A stretch of DNA of 64,000 nt from Oscillatoria sp. FACHB-1407. Its GTDB lineage: Bacteria > Cyanobacteriota > Cyanobacteriia > Elainellales > Elainellaceae. Under the pieces are notes generated by a model. It was given only the letters and a program-made list of their open reading frames with translations, was not told the origin of the DNA and did not search any database. Of this stretch, positions 25,746 through 33,407 are shown piece by piece (position 1 is the first letter of the stretch; each line of letters starts with the position of its first letter). A program made the translations under genes and the position numbers. The stretch lies in assembly GCF_014697545.1 (NCBI RefSeq), contig NZ_JACJSA010000016.1, forward strand, positions 1 through 64,000, in the 5' to 3' direction.

Positions 25746-26297
25746 TCAAGCTTTTGCTTCTAAAGCGGAGAACTGGTTCCGGATGTCCTCAATGCGGTTG
25801 CGATTTACTCCTAAATCAGATTGCCCTAAACGGGATGCTGAACGAACGTGAATGACACCATCAACAGGGCTGAGGTAAAACTCAACGTCATCTACAAACC
25901 CCATCAATGCGCTCGTGAACTCGGCGTACAGATAGTCATCAGTTTCAGAAATGATTTTGGTGCGCGGCATCGATTCAATTACGGACTTGAGAGTTGCCAT
26001 CGCCTTTGTGGGTTCAGACTGATAAGTGAGGGGGGCGATCGCGTGTTCTTGATCGCTTGCCTCTAATTGACTATTGACGCAGTTGGGAGATGCAGGGCAA
26101 GCCGCTAACTTGCCGTCTTTGACCCCTAAATTGGTGGGTCGCTTTCCTGAAAACGAAAACAAAGTGGAGCCTCCTGAAGATGATGTGGCGATCGCAACGG
26201 TTGAAAGCGGTTCTGCTGCCACAGGGGTAATGGTGGTGAACCAGCAGAACACCATTAACACTCCGGTGAGCAGGTAAACGAGAGTGGGTCTAACCAT
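25746..26297 (-). CDS. DUF1499 domain protein with signal peptide
   Basis: A 183-residue protein. Residues 1 to about 28 are a signal peptide or anchor (LVYLLTGVLMVFCWFTTITPVAA). The DUF1499 domain spans about 60-180, with LAACPASPNCVNSQ at its start, then MATLKSVIESMPRTKI, YLYAEFTSALMGFVDDVEFYL and VHVRSASRLGQSDLGVNRNRIE, all family-typical. Function is unknown. GGAGG 7 nt before the ATG supports the start. Confidence 0.85.
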   Translation of the reverse strand: MVRPTLVYLLTGVLMVFCWFTTITPVAAEPLSTVAIATSSSGGSTLFSFSGKRPTNLGVKDGKLAACPASPNCVNSQLEASDQEHAIAPLTYQSEPTKAMATLKSVIESMPRTKIISETDDYLYAEFTSALMGFVDDVEFYLSPVDGVIHVRSASRLGQSDLGVNRNRIEDIRNQFSALEAKA

Positions 26298-26353
26298 GTA
26301 TCGCCTCCAAATCGAGATATAAGGGGGGATTAGGCTTATATCAGCCCTATTTA

Positions 26354-26731
26354 TTATCCTTTGCTCTGATGCAAAATGAGGCGGTTGCCTGCCGGATCAT
26401 AAGCATAAATTTCGTCTCCATGGGAGGTGTGCATGATGGCTCCCGGTGGAGGATGGCCGAGGTGAGTCAAGTGGGCGATCGCCTCCTGCAAGTTTTCCAC
26501 TTCGATGCAAAGACTCATGCTGCCACTAGAAGCTGCGGCAAATTCCGGTTGCTGACTCGCTTTTGGTTGAAAGATGCCTAACCGTAGTCCCGGCAGTTCA
26601 AACTCGCTGTAAACCTGTGGGATGGAAAAAGTCGGCTCACAATGGAGTACTTGCCGATAGAACTGAGCCAGTCGTCCGTCTACATCCGCAAGAGCAACAA
26701 AGACACGAGAATAGTGAAACGATTGAACCAC
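26354..26731 (-). CDS. VOC (glyoxalase/bleomycin-resistance) family protein
   Basis: A 125-residue protein with the paired beta-alpha-beta-beta-beta modules of the vicinal oxygen chelate fold: FVALADVDGRLAQFYRQVL, SMSLCIEVENLQEAIAHL and DEIYAYDPAGNRLILHQ. Members bind metal and include dioxygenases, lyases and resistance proteins; the substrate is not readable. It starts with GTG 2 nt after the stop of the DEDDh exonuclease gene, so the two are co-translated from one transcript. Confidence 0.82.
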   Translation of the reverse strand: MVQSFHYSRVFVALADVDGRLAQFYRQVLHCEPTFSIPQVYSEFELPGLRLGIFQPKASQQPEFAAASSGSMSLCIEVENLQEAIAHLTHLGHPPPGAIMHTSHGDEIYAYDPAGNRLILHQSKG

Positions 26732-26733
26732 GA

Positions 26734-27537
26734 TTAGTCCTTATGCATGTCGGCAAAAGAAAGTTGTTGCCCTCCCTGCAATTCATAGAAGACTTGCTCC
26801 ACATCGCCGCGTCGATACATTAAAGTGCGGTTAGTTCCACGTCCGACTTCTCGACAGGGAACTTCAGCTTTGGTCAGGCGCGATCGCCCCTCTTTCTGAG
26901 AACAATGCAACAGCTTAGCAGCATCCCTCAAGGGCAACCACTGCTTGGCAAAACGGGCTAACAGCAACTCATCTGGTTCGTTAGCGATCTCTGTCAACAG
27001 ACGTTTTGCTAAAAGCCAACAGGCAAGCGTGTCAGCTTTAGCACGGTGAGAGGTTTCAACATTAAACTGAAAGTGACTGACCAGGTTGGGGAGACTGCGC
27101 GAAGGCAGATCCGGCAACATTAGCCGAGCCAAAATCACTGTACACAATTGCTCACTGACGGGACGAGCAAATTGAGTCCCCAAACGGGCATATTCAGTTT
27201 TAAGAAATGAGTAATCAAATTCGAGATTGTGAGCTGTCAGTGTGCTCACCGCCAACCTGGGCAAATAGGAGGGCAACACATCCCTTGCCGTTGGTGCAGC
27301 GTCTACCATGCGCTGAGAGATGCCTGTCACCTGCACAATTTTGGGTGGAATGAGAGTTTCTGGATTAATCAGATGGGCGTCGTGCCACAAAATACCGTCG
27401 CTCAGCGTGGCTTGCAGCACTGAGATCTCAGTCATGCGACTGTTGTAAGCCAGAGAACCTGTAGTCTCAACATCAACTACCGTCAACTGGGTTTGACTCA
27501 GCTGACGGTAGTTAATGAGTAGTTCAGTAGATAACAT
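26734..27537 (-). CDS. DEDDh-type 3'-5' exonuclease (DnaQ-like) with C-terminal extension
   Basis: A 267-residue protein. The exonuclease domain (about 15-185) shows VVDVETTG (Exo I), AHNLEFDYSFL (Exo II) and HRAKADTLACWLL (Exo III with His), the acidic residues that hold two metal ions in DnaQ/epsilon-type nucleases. The C-terminal 70 residues (PLRDAAKLLHCSQKEGRSRL, then NRTLMYRRGDVEQVF) resemble a winged-helix or MerR-like DNA-binding region. It is not fused to polymerase and may be a repair or RNase T-like enzyme. It is followed at once by the VOC gene and preceded by the helicase gene 27 nt upstream. Confidence 0.82.
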   Translation of the reverse strand: MLSTELLINYRQLSQTQLTVVDVETTGSLAYNSRMTEISVLQATLSDGILWHDAHLINPETLIPPKIVQVTGISQRMVDAAPTARDVLPSYLPRLAVSTLTAHNLEFDYSFLKTEYARLGTQFARPVSEQLCTVILARLMLPDLPSRSLPNLVSHFQFNVETSHRAKADTLACWLLAKRLLTEIANEPDELLLARFAKQWLPLRDAAKLLHCSQKEGRSRLTKAEVPCREVGRGTNRTLMYRRGDVEQVFYELQGGQQLSFADMHKD

Positions 27538-27564
27538 TCAACCGATCTACGACTGACTGGCGTC

Positions 27565-28977
27565 TTAAGCTTTGGGAGTTGCCGAAGTCTTGCGCTTGAT
27601 CAGCTTAGGCTTCTCACTGGAGTGGGATGCCGATTCATCAGCAGGTTGTGGGTCTTCGTTGTAGCCCTGATCCATCCGCATCCAACTGGGGCGAGTCTGG
27701 TCGTGTGCCATCTGCAATGCAGCAGCGGCGATTGCTCTCAGGTCATACTCGTCGCTCAGATTTGCCACAATCGGCAGGAAGGAGGCTAACCGCTCGCCAG
27801 AGAGGGCTTCACGCACTTTAGCTTGCAACTTTTCCAGGTAGCGAGCTTCAATCTGAGCACGGGTGGGAATATTACCCCACTGGAGTCTCTGACGAATGTG
27901 CTGTTCGATGTCACGGAGTTTGCGCTTGTCAAGAGGATGAACCAGCGAAATCGCCGTTCCTTCTTTACCAGCACGCCCAGTTCGCCCAATGCGGTGAACA
28001 TAGCTCTCAACGCTCTCAGGCAAGTCGTAGTTGATCACATGGGTGAGATCTTCGACGTGCAAGCCACGGGCTGCAATATCAGTAGCTACGACCCAACGCA
28101 CTTGTCTCTGGCGGAAGCGCAGCAGTAGTCGTTCCCGCTGGGCCTGGCTCAAATCGCCGTGATATTCATCAACGCTGTGTCCTGCGGCTTGCAGTTGACG
28201 AGTTAACTCAGCCGCAGCTTTGCGAGTCCGAACAAAGATCAAAGCAGATTCTGGGTCTTCAAGTTCTAGAATCGGTTGTAAAGCTCTGGCTTTTGTCCAA
28301 CCACGGGGCACCATGTAAGCAATCTGGTTAATTTTAGCGGGAGCCGCTTTAGGTTGCTCAACACTAACCGTGACGGGCGATCGCAAAAACTTAGTCGCCA
28401 GCTCTCGAATGGAAGGTTCCATCGTGGCAGAGAAAAAGGCAGTTTGACGCTCAGACGGAGCCTGGCTCAGAATCTTCTCAACATCTTGAATAAAGCCCAT
28501 GTTGAGCATTTCATCGGCTTCGTCTAGCACGATCCAGCCCAGGCGGTCTAATTTCAAGTCGCCCCGCTTTAGCAAGTCGAGTACCCGACCGGGTGTACCC
28601 ACAACAACTTGCACACCTCGATGCAGACGTTGAATTTGCATTTCGATCGACTGTCCGCCGTAAATCGGTAGAACATGTAGGCGACGATCTTCGTTAAATG
28701 AGCGAATCGCTTGATAAACCTGAATGGCTAGCTCACGAGTGGGAGTCAGGATCAGTGCCTGTACAGCGCGACTATTGAGGTCGATCTGCTCTAACATCGG
28801 CAGCGAGAAAGCCGCTGTTTTACCCGTTCCAGTCTGGGCTAACCCCACAACATCTCGCCCTGACAATAGGTGTGGAATGGCTTGTGCCTGAATCGGTGTT
28901 GGAGCTGTAAATCCAAGTTTCTCAAGATGGCGCAAACGGGCTTCTGATAAGCCTAAACTGTGGAATGAAAGGGTCAT
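27565..28977 (-). CDS. DEAD-box ATP-dependent RNA helicase (CrhR/CsdA-like)
   Basis: A 470-residue helicase. The Q motif region is FTAPTPIQ, with Walker A AQTGTGKT (47-54), PTREL (79-83), DEAD (152-155), SAT (183-185) and HRIGRTGR (328-335). A basic, polar C-terminal tail ends in KLIKRKTSATPKA. Cyanobacterial CrhR is redox- and cold-regulated and unwinds RNA in ribosome-linked complexes; this protein has similar size and layout, though a specific orthologue call needs alignment. GGAG lies 5 nt before the ATG. It starts 9 nt after rimO on the same strand, so they form an operon. Confidence 0.88.
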   Translation of the reverse strand: MTLSFHSLGLSEARLRHLEKLGFTAPTPIQAQAIPHLLSGRDVVGLAQTGTGKTAAFSLPMLEQIDLNSRAVQALILTPTRELAIQVYQAIRSFNEDRRLHVLPIYGGQSIEMQIQRLHRGVQVVVGTPGRVLDLLKRGDLKLDRLGWIVLDEADEMLNMGFIQDVEKILSQAPSERQTAFFSATMEPSIRELATKFLRSPVTVSVEQPKAAPAKINQIAYMVPRGWTKARALQPILELEDPESALIFVRTRKAAAELTRQLQAAGHSVDEYHGDLSQAQRERLLLRFRQRQVRWVVATDIAARGLHVEDLTHVINYDLPESVESYVHRIGRTGRAGKEGTAISLVHPLDKRKLRDIEQHIRQRLQWGNIPTRAQIEARYLEKLQAKVREALSGERLASFLPIVANLSDEYDLRAIAAAALQMAHDQTRPSWMRMDQGYNEDPQPADESASHSSEKPKLIKRKTSATPKA

Positions 28978-28986
28978 CGAGTCTCC

Positions 28987-30357
28987 TTAAAGTGAATTGA
29001 TAGAGACACGATTAAACGCGCCTCTGGGTTGATTGTTAGTGGGGTCAGCAATCTGACCGTAAAGGTCATACACATCGGCAGCGTTAATCACCACCGGTAC
29101 AAGCCTTCCAAGCGGAGCGTCGCCTTGAACGTACACCAGACCATCTACATCAGGTGCAAATCGCGGCGATCGCCCGATCAGTTCTCCTGTGTCTGGATGT
29201 TGTTGTTCAATCAGGACATCTACAACCTTGCCAACCTCTGCCTGATTTCGCTGCAATGAAATCGGTTGCTGCACCTGCATCAAGTGCGATCGCCGCTGAT
29301 CCATAACGGCTTGCGGCAATTGGTTCGGTAGGTCATACGCCGGAGTGCCTTCCTCAGGGGAAAATGTAAACACGCCAACATGATCAAACTCGTGGCGTTG
29401 AACGAATTGCACTAGATGGTTAAAATGCGTATCCGTTTCGCCAGGGAAACCCACGATAAACGTTGTCCGAAGAACAGCTTGGGGAATGGCGGTTTTGATC
29501 CGCTCAATGATGCTGTCATTCACATGCCCCTGCCAGGGGCGATTCATCATCCTCAAAACTTCAGGATGCGAATGTTGCAGCGGTAGATCTAAGTAAGGCA
29601 AGACATTGGGAACGTCTTGGATCGCTTGCAGCACCTTAGGCGTTAACCCAGTGGGATAAGCATAGTGCATGCGAATCCAAGGAATATCAACCTCACCCAA
29701 TGCCCGCAGTAGCTCTGCCAACTTAGGCTCACCATATAAGTCTAGCCCATAATTAGTAGTGATCTGGGAAATCAGAATAATCTCTTGTACCCCTTCACTG
29801 GCAAGTTGCTTTGCCTCAGTGACGATCGACTCGATCGAGCGCGATCGCTGTTTTCCTCGCAAATGAGGAATGATGCAAAACGCACAGCGATAGTCACAGC
29901 CCTCTGCCACTCGAAGGTAGGCGACCCCTTCGGTAGTGGTGCGATAGCGGGGAGTGACTTCATCTGCGATATAAACAGGTTCCGCAGAGATTTCTTTAAC
30001 CCGCTCGCCTGATTCTACGCGCTGAATGACATCAACAATTTTGTGATAGTCGCCAGTACCTACAACAGCTACGGCTTCTGGCAACTCATCCAGCAATTCT
30101 TGCTGAAAGTGTTGAGCCATACACCCGGTAATTACAATCTTTTTCTGTGCCTCTGCTAACTCAACCAGAGTGCGAACCGATTCCTCCCGTGCTGATTGGA
30201 TAAAGCTACAGGTATTGACGATGACATATTCTGCCAGTTCTTCGTTGGAATCTACTTGGTAGCCTGCCTGTACCAGCAGACCCAGCATATGTTCAGTATC
30301 AACTCGATTCTTTTCGCAGCCTAGATGAGAGACAGCGACGGTCGGCTTATTGCCCAT
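28987..30357 (-). CDS. rimO: Ribosomal protein S12 methylthiotransferase RimO
   Basis: A 456-residue radical-SAM enzyme that adds a methylthio group to an aspartate of ribosomal protein S12. The N-terminal UPF0004 domain holds Cys14, Cys50 and Cys79 for the auxiliary cluster. The radical-SAM cluster is C154-x3-C158-x2-C161 in [11 protein letters not shown]-terminal TRAM-like domain (about 385-450) binds the substrate. [22 protein letters not shown] is typical of RimO and distinguishes it from MiaB. It heads the helicase-exonuclease-VOC block. Confidence 0.93.
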   Translation of the reverse strand: MGNKPTVAVSHLGCEKNRVDTEHMLGLLVQAGYQVDSNEELAEYVIVNTCSFIQSAREESVRTLVELAEAQKKIVITGCMAQHFQQELLDELPEAVAVVGTGDYHKIVDVIQRVESGERVKEISAEPVYIADEVTPRYRTTTEGVAYLRVAEGCDYRCAFCIIPHLRGKQRSRSIESIVTEAKQLASEGVQEIILISQITTNYGLDLYGEPKLAELLRALGEVDIPWIRMHYAYPTGLTPKVLQAIQDVPNVLPYLDLPLQHSHPEVLRMMNRPWQGHVNDSIIERIKTAIPQAVLRTTFIVGFPGETDTHFNHLVQFVQRHEFDHVGVFTFSPEEGTPAYDLPNQLPQAVMDQRRSHLMQVQQPISLQRNQAEVGKVVDVLIEQQHPDTGELIGRSPRFAPDVDGLVYVQGDAPLGRLVPVVINAADVYDLYGQIADPTNNQPRGAFNRVSINSL

Positions 30358-30671
30358 GCAGTTTCGTCGTGTGTGAGTGAATTAGAGAGTCGTCGATAAT
30401 GCAGTGGAGCGATCGCATCATTAACGGAATGGTCTTCTACTTCCTCATCCGTTGAAACCCAACAGATACCGTCAACTGCAATCGCGAAGTGGTTGCCTTA
30501 CTATCTTAACGCAAGTTTGCATAACATATCTACACAATTTACACCTTGCTTTAATTTTGTGCTTTTCAGCCCTGCTACTCCATCTTCTCCCTCGCCACCC
30601 CTCTGTCACCCATTGCTGTTAAAGTAAGTTTAGGGATGGTGGAGTGATTCCATTCCAATCTTTCCTTAACT
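30358..30671. other. Divergent intergenic region rimO / btpA
   Basis: No ORF, repeat or RNA gene stands out in these 314 bp. The right half is AT-rich and presumably carries the btpA promoter, but no element could be assigned with confidence. Confidence 0.4.
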
Positions 30672-31553
30672 GTGCCGAGTCCGAATTTTAGAAACGTGGA
30701 CTTAAATCAAATTTTCAAGACCGATCATCCTGTTATTGGCGTTGTTCATTTGCTACCGTTGCCCACTGCTCCACGTTGGGGGGGTAGTCTCAAGGCTGTC
30801 ATTGACAGAGCAGAACAGGAAGCCACTGCCCTTGCGTCTGGTGGGGTAGATGGCATTATTGTAGAAAATTTTTTTGATGCTCCCTTTGCCAAAGATTGTG
30901 TTGACCCTGCTGTGGTTAGTACGATGAGCCTGGTGGTAGAAAGGCTAAAGCATCTAGTTACGTTGCCGATTGGGGTTAATGTGCTGCGAAATGATGCTCG
31001 CAGCGCGATGGCGATCGCCACCTGCACGCAAGCCCAGTTCATTCGAGTCAATGTTTTGACGGGTGTGATGGCAACTGACCAGGGCTTAATTGAAGGGCAG
31101 GCTCACGAGTTGCTGCGCTATCGTCGGGAGTTGGGCAGCGATGTCAAGATTTTTGCGGATGTTTTGGTTAAACATGCTCGTCCGTTGGGGTCACCGAATC
31201 TAACCACCGCTGTTCAAGAAACGATTGAGCGTGGGTTGGCGGATGCCGTGATTTTGTCGGGATGGGCGACGGGTAGCCCTCCCAGTCTAGAAGATCTGGA
31301 GTTAGCGACTGCGGCTGCTAATGGGACTCCTGTCTTTATTGGCAGTGGGGCGGATTGGGAGAATATTTCGACGTTGATTCAAGCGGCGGATGGGGCGATC
31401 GTCTCCAGTTCTCTCAAACGACGAGGACGCATTGAGCAACCGATTGACCCGATTCGGGTTAGCCAGTTTGTTGAGGCAATGCGGCGTAGCCTGGTGGCAA
31501 AGACTCAGACCAATTCTGTGTCGTCAGTAGCGGTTTCCTCGTTCTCAGAGTAA
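30672..31553 (+). CDS. btpA: BtpA family protein (photosystem I biogenesis)
   Basis: A 293-residue TIM-barrel-like protein with the BtpA family marks VIGVVHLLPLPTAPR, GGVDGIIVENFFDAPF and LPIGVNVLRNDARSAM. In Synechocystis BtpA is a peripheral thylakoid protein that stabilises the photosystem I reaction-centre proteins PsaA and PsaB; homologues also occur in non-photosynthetic organisms with unknown function. Start is GTG at 30672 with no clear Shine-Dalgarno. The last ~20 residues are a Ser/Val-rich tail. Confidence 0.9.
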   Translation: MPSPNFRNVDLNQIFKTDHPVIGVVHLLPLPTAPRWGGSLKAVIDRAEQEATALASGGVDGIIVENFFDAPFAKDCVDPAVVSTMSLVVERLKHLVTLPIGVNVLRNDARSAMAIATCTQAQFIRVNVLTGVMATDQGLIEGQAHELLRYRRELGSDVKIFADVLVKHARPLGSPNLTTAVQETIERGLADAVILSGWATGSPPSLEDLELATAAANGTPVFIGSGADWENISTLIQAADGAIVSSSLKRRGRIEQPIDPIRVSQFVEAMRRSLVAKTQTNSVSSVAVSSFSE

Positions 31554-31699
31554 AGGTTAACCCCGTAAATGTTAACTCTCGATCCACTCTGGATAAATTC
31601 GAGCCAAAATAGAGACGTCCATCTGAGTTGGGTTAATGCCCTCTTCATCGAGACACTTTTGTTATTAGACCTTACGTTGAACTAGCCACTGCTAAATCT

Positions 31700-32665
31700 A
31701 TGAGCCGTCGCCGTCAAACTCCCTGGATTCACCGCAATTCTCGCTACCTGATTGGGGCGATCGCCATCTTGGGAGCGATTAACACTGCCTATATCACGGC
31801 TACAAAGCTGTTAGGTGCTGAAACAGCCTGCCCAACCAGCGGGTGTGAGCAAGTTCTGTCGAGCGAATATGCCTACATTCTGGGTATCCCCCTGTCGCTC
31901 TTTGGGCTGCTGGCATACATTGGAATGGCAGTGTTTGCCCTCGCTCCATTGGCTGTCAAAGGGGAGAACAATCAAGAGCTACGCCGAAACCTGGATAATT
32001 GGACGTGGCTACTTTTGTTCGCTGGTGCGACAGCCATGATGGTCTTTAGTGCCTATTTGATGTACATCATGGCGACTCAGTTTGTCGCGGTTTATGGCAT
32101 CAATAGCATCTGTATTTACTGTATTGTGTCTGCGATTTTTGCGACGACCCTGTTTATCCTCACGTTGATTGGGCGATCGTGGGAGGATATTGGTCAACTT
32201 GTCCTCACTTTCTTCTTAGTGGGGATGGTGGTTTTAGTGGGGTCGTTGGGTGTGTACGCCAATGCAGGTCTTTCTTCTGCGCAAACCGATCCCTCAGCAC
32301 CTGGACAAACGGGTCCAGCGGTTACAACCACATCGGGACAAGCCGAACTGGCACTGGCTCGTCACTTAAAACAGGTGGGAGCAAAAATGTATGGGGCTTA
32401 CTGGTGCCCGCATTGCCATGACCAAAAGCAACTGTTTGGGGCAGAGGCAGTGCGCGAGATCACTTACATTGAGTGTGATCCCAGTGGGCGCGATCCCAAG
32501 CCTGAGATTTGCCAAAGTGTTGCCCAAAAGGTTGAACAAGCTACTGGAGAACGGTTTGGATTTCCCAGTTGGGAGATCAATGGACAGTTTTATTTGGGGA
32601 CGCAATCGTTGGATCAGTTGGCGGATGCCTCTGGCTATCAAGGACCGCGCAACTTCCAAAACTAA
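31700..32665 (+). CDS. VKOR-thioredoxin fusion (disulfide-forming quinone reductase)
   Basis: A 321-residue protein. Four or five membrane helices (about 15-180) form the VKOR domain with Cys44 and Cys49 (CPTSGC) and the active pair Cys138-Cys141 (CIYC). After a Gly/Thr/Pro-rich linker (about 190-214), a thioredoxin-like domain carries the CPHC pair (Cys236, Cys239) plus Cys259 and Cys271. Such fusions pass electrons from folding proteins to quinone, making disulfide bonds in the periplasm or thylakoid lumen; the plant orthologue LTO1 is needed for photosystem II. All expected cysteines are present. Confidence 0.93.
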   Translation: MSRRRQTPWIHRNSRYLIGAIAILGAINTAYITATKLLGAETACPTSGCEQVLSSEYAYILGIPLSLFGLLAYIGMAVFALAPLAVKGENNQELRRNLDNWTWLLLFAGATAMMVFSAYLMYIMATQFVAVYGINSICIYCIVSAIFATTLFILTLIGRSWEDIGQLVLTFFLVGMVVLVGSLGVYANAGLSSAQTDPSAPGQTGPAVTTTSGQAELALARHLKQVGAKMYGAYWCPHCHDQKQLFGAEAVREITYIECDPSGRDPKPEICQSVAQKVEQATGERFGFPSWEINGQFYLGTQSLDQLADASGYQGPRNFQN

Positions 32666-32712
32666 CTCCCTTACCTCAAGAATCACGAATTGATTAAACC
32701 GCAATTCTATAT

Positions 32713-32745
32713 GGGGACATGGCATACCATGTCCCTATTGTTTTG
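32713..32745 (+). terminator. Terminator after the VKOR-thioredoxin gene
   Basis: GGGACATGG (32714-32722) and CCATGTCCC (32727-32735) form a perfect 9-bp stem with a 4-nt loop, followed by TATTGTTTT. The right arm overlaps the end of the cupin pseudogene on the other strand. Confidence 0.75.
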
Positions 32746-33099
32746 CTAGGGGGTTTTCTGGAGGGGTAATCCGTAGCCCAAAATAGGTGAGCACGAGTAA
32801 TTCATCACCTGTGTTCACGACTTCGTGAGTTTCACCTGGCTCTACAGCAATGCAGGTGCCTGGTGTGATGGTATTGCCGTTCCGTCAATCCGGATGATCC
32901 CCGTCCCTGATTCCACAAAAAAGACTTCACACATATCGTGGTGGGCGTGAGCTGAGGCAACTTGCCCTGGTGCAAAATAGGCTTGAGAGAAATTGGTGAG
33001 GTGTGGCAAATCGTGCGATCGCAACATCACCTTTTTGTGGATGGCGGGATTGTGAGATACCTGCTCTGTGGGCAGGTTTTCCAGAGAGATTAGTTTCAT
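32735..33099 (-). pseudogene. Cupin-domain protein gene with a single-base frameshift
   Basis: From ATG 33099 the frame reads MKLISLENLPTEQVSH and on through HAHHDMCEVFFVESGTGIIRIDG, a cupin with its first metal-binding His motif, then drifts into a short nonsense tail and stops near 32842. In the next frame the missing half continues without a break: TITPGTCIAVEPGETHEVVN, then ELLVLTYFGLRITPPENP, stopping at 32735. The shift lies in GGAACGGC (complement of 32876-32883), where one extra A would restore Asp-Gly-Asn-Gly-Asn. The total of 365 bp is one short of 122 codons. It is either a recent mutation or a sequencing error. The intact protein would be 121 residues. Confidence 0.85.
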
Positions 33100-33182
33100 A
33101 TGGAAACTGAAGAGTTGATCAGGACAGGTTGCAGGGGTGGAACCCCCGACTGAGGGCACACAGCCTCTACGCCCCCTGGTCT

Positions 33183-33286
33183 TATAGCTTTGGTCAGAAA
33201 GCTTAAGGCAAAGGCAATGGCTCAAACCCTGATGCTGGGCAAGCTTCCTGACTCACCCCCGCCCCATTGAATTGGCTACGGTTATA
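33183..33286. repeat. Dispersed inverted-repeat element, copy B
   Basis: About 104 bp from TATAGCTTTGGTCAGAAAGC to GGCTACGGTTATA. By eye it is roughly 85% identical to copy A at 19197-19300, with the same inverted AAGCTT-centred arms and a one-base difference near the right end. It lies between the start of the cupin pseudogene and the end of the GH57 gene; a small GGGGT-GGA-ACCCC hairpin (33134-33146) precedes it. Nothing else is seen in 33100-33407. Confidence 0.7.
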
Positions 33287-33407
33287 ACTGTCTCGACAGT
33301 TGCTATAGGACAGGGTTAGAGGCTTTATAAGTTGATCCCCAGCTTCTGAGCGAGAAACTGGAGATCTGCCTAAAGTTCATTCAATACTATGGCACAGCCT
33401 CCTGTGA

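Noticed and set aside
25655-25855. 66-codon plus-strand ORF with a CPQCG motif
   Set aside because: Half of it lies antisense to the DUF1499 gene, which has far better support; the Cys motif is a shadow.
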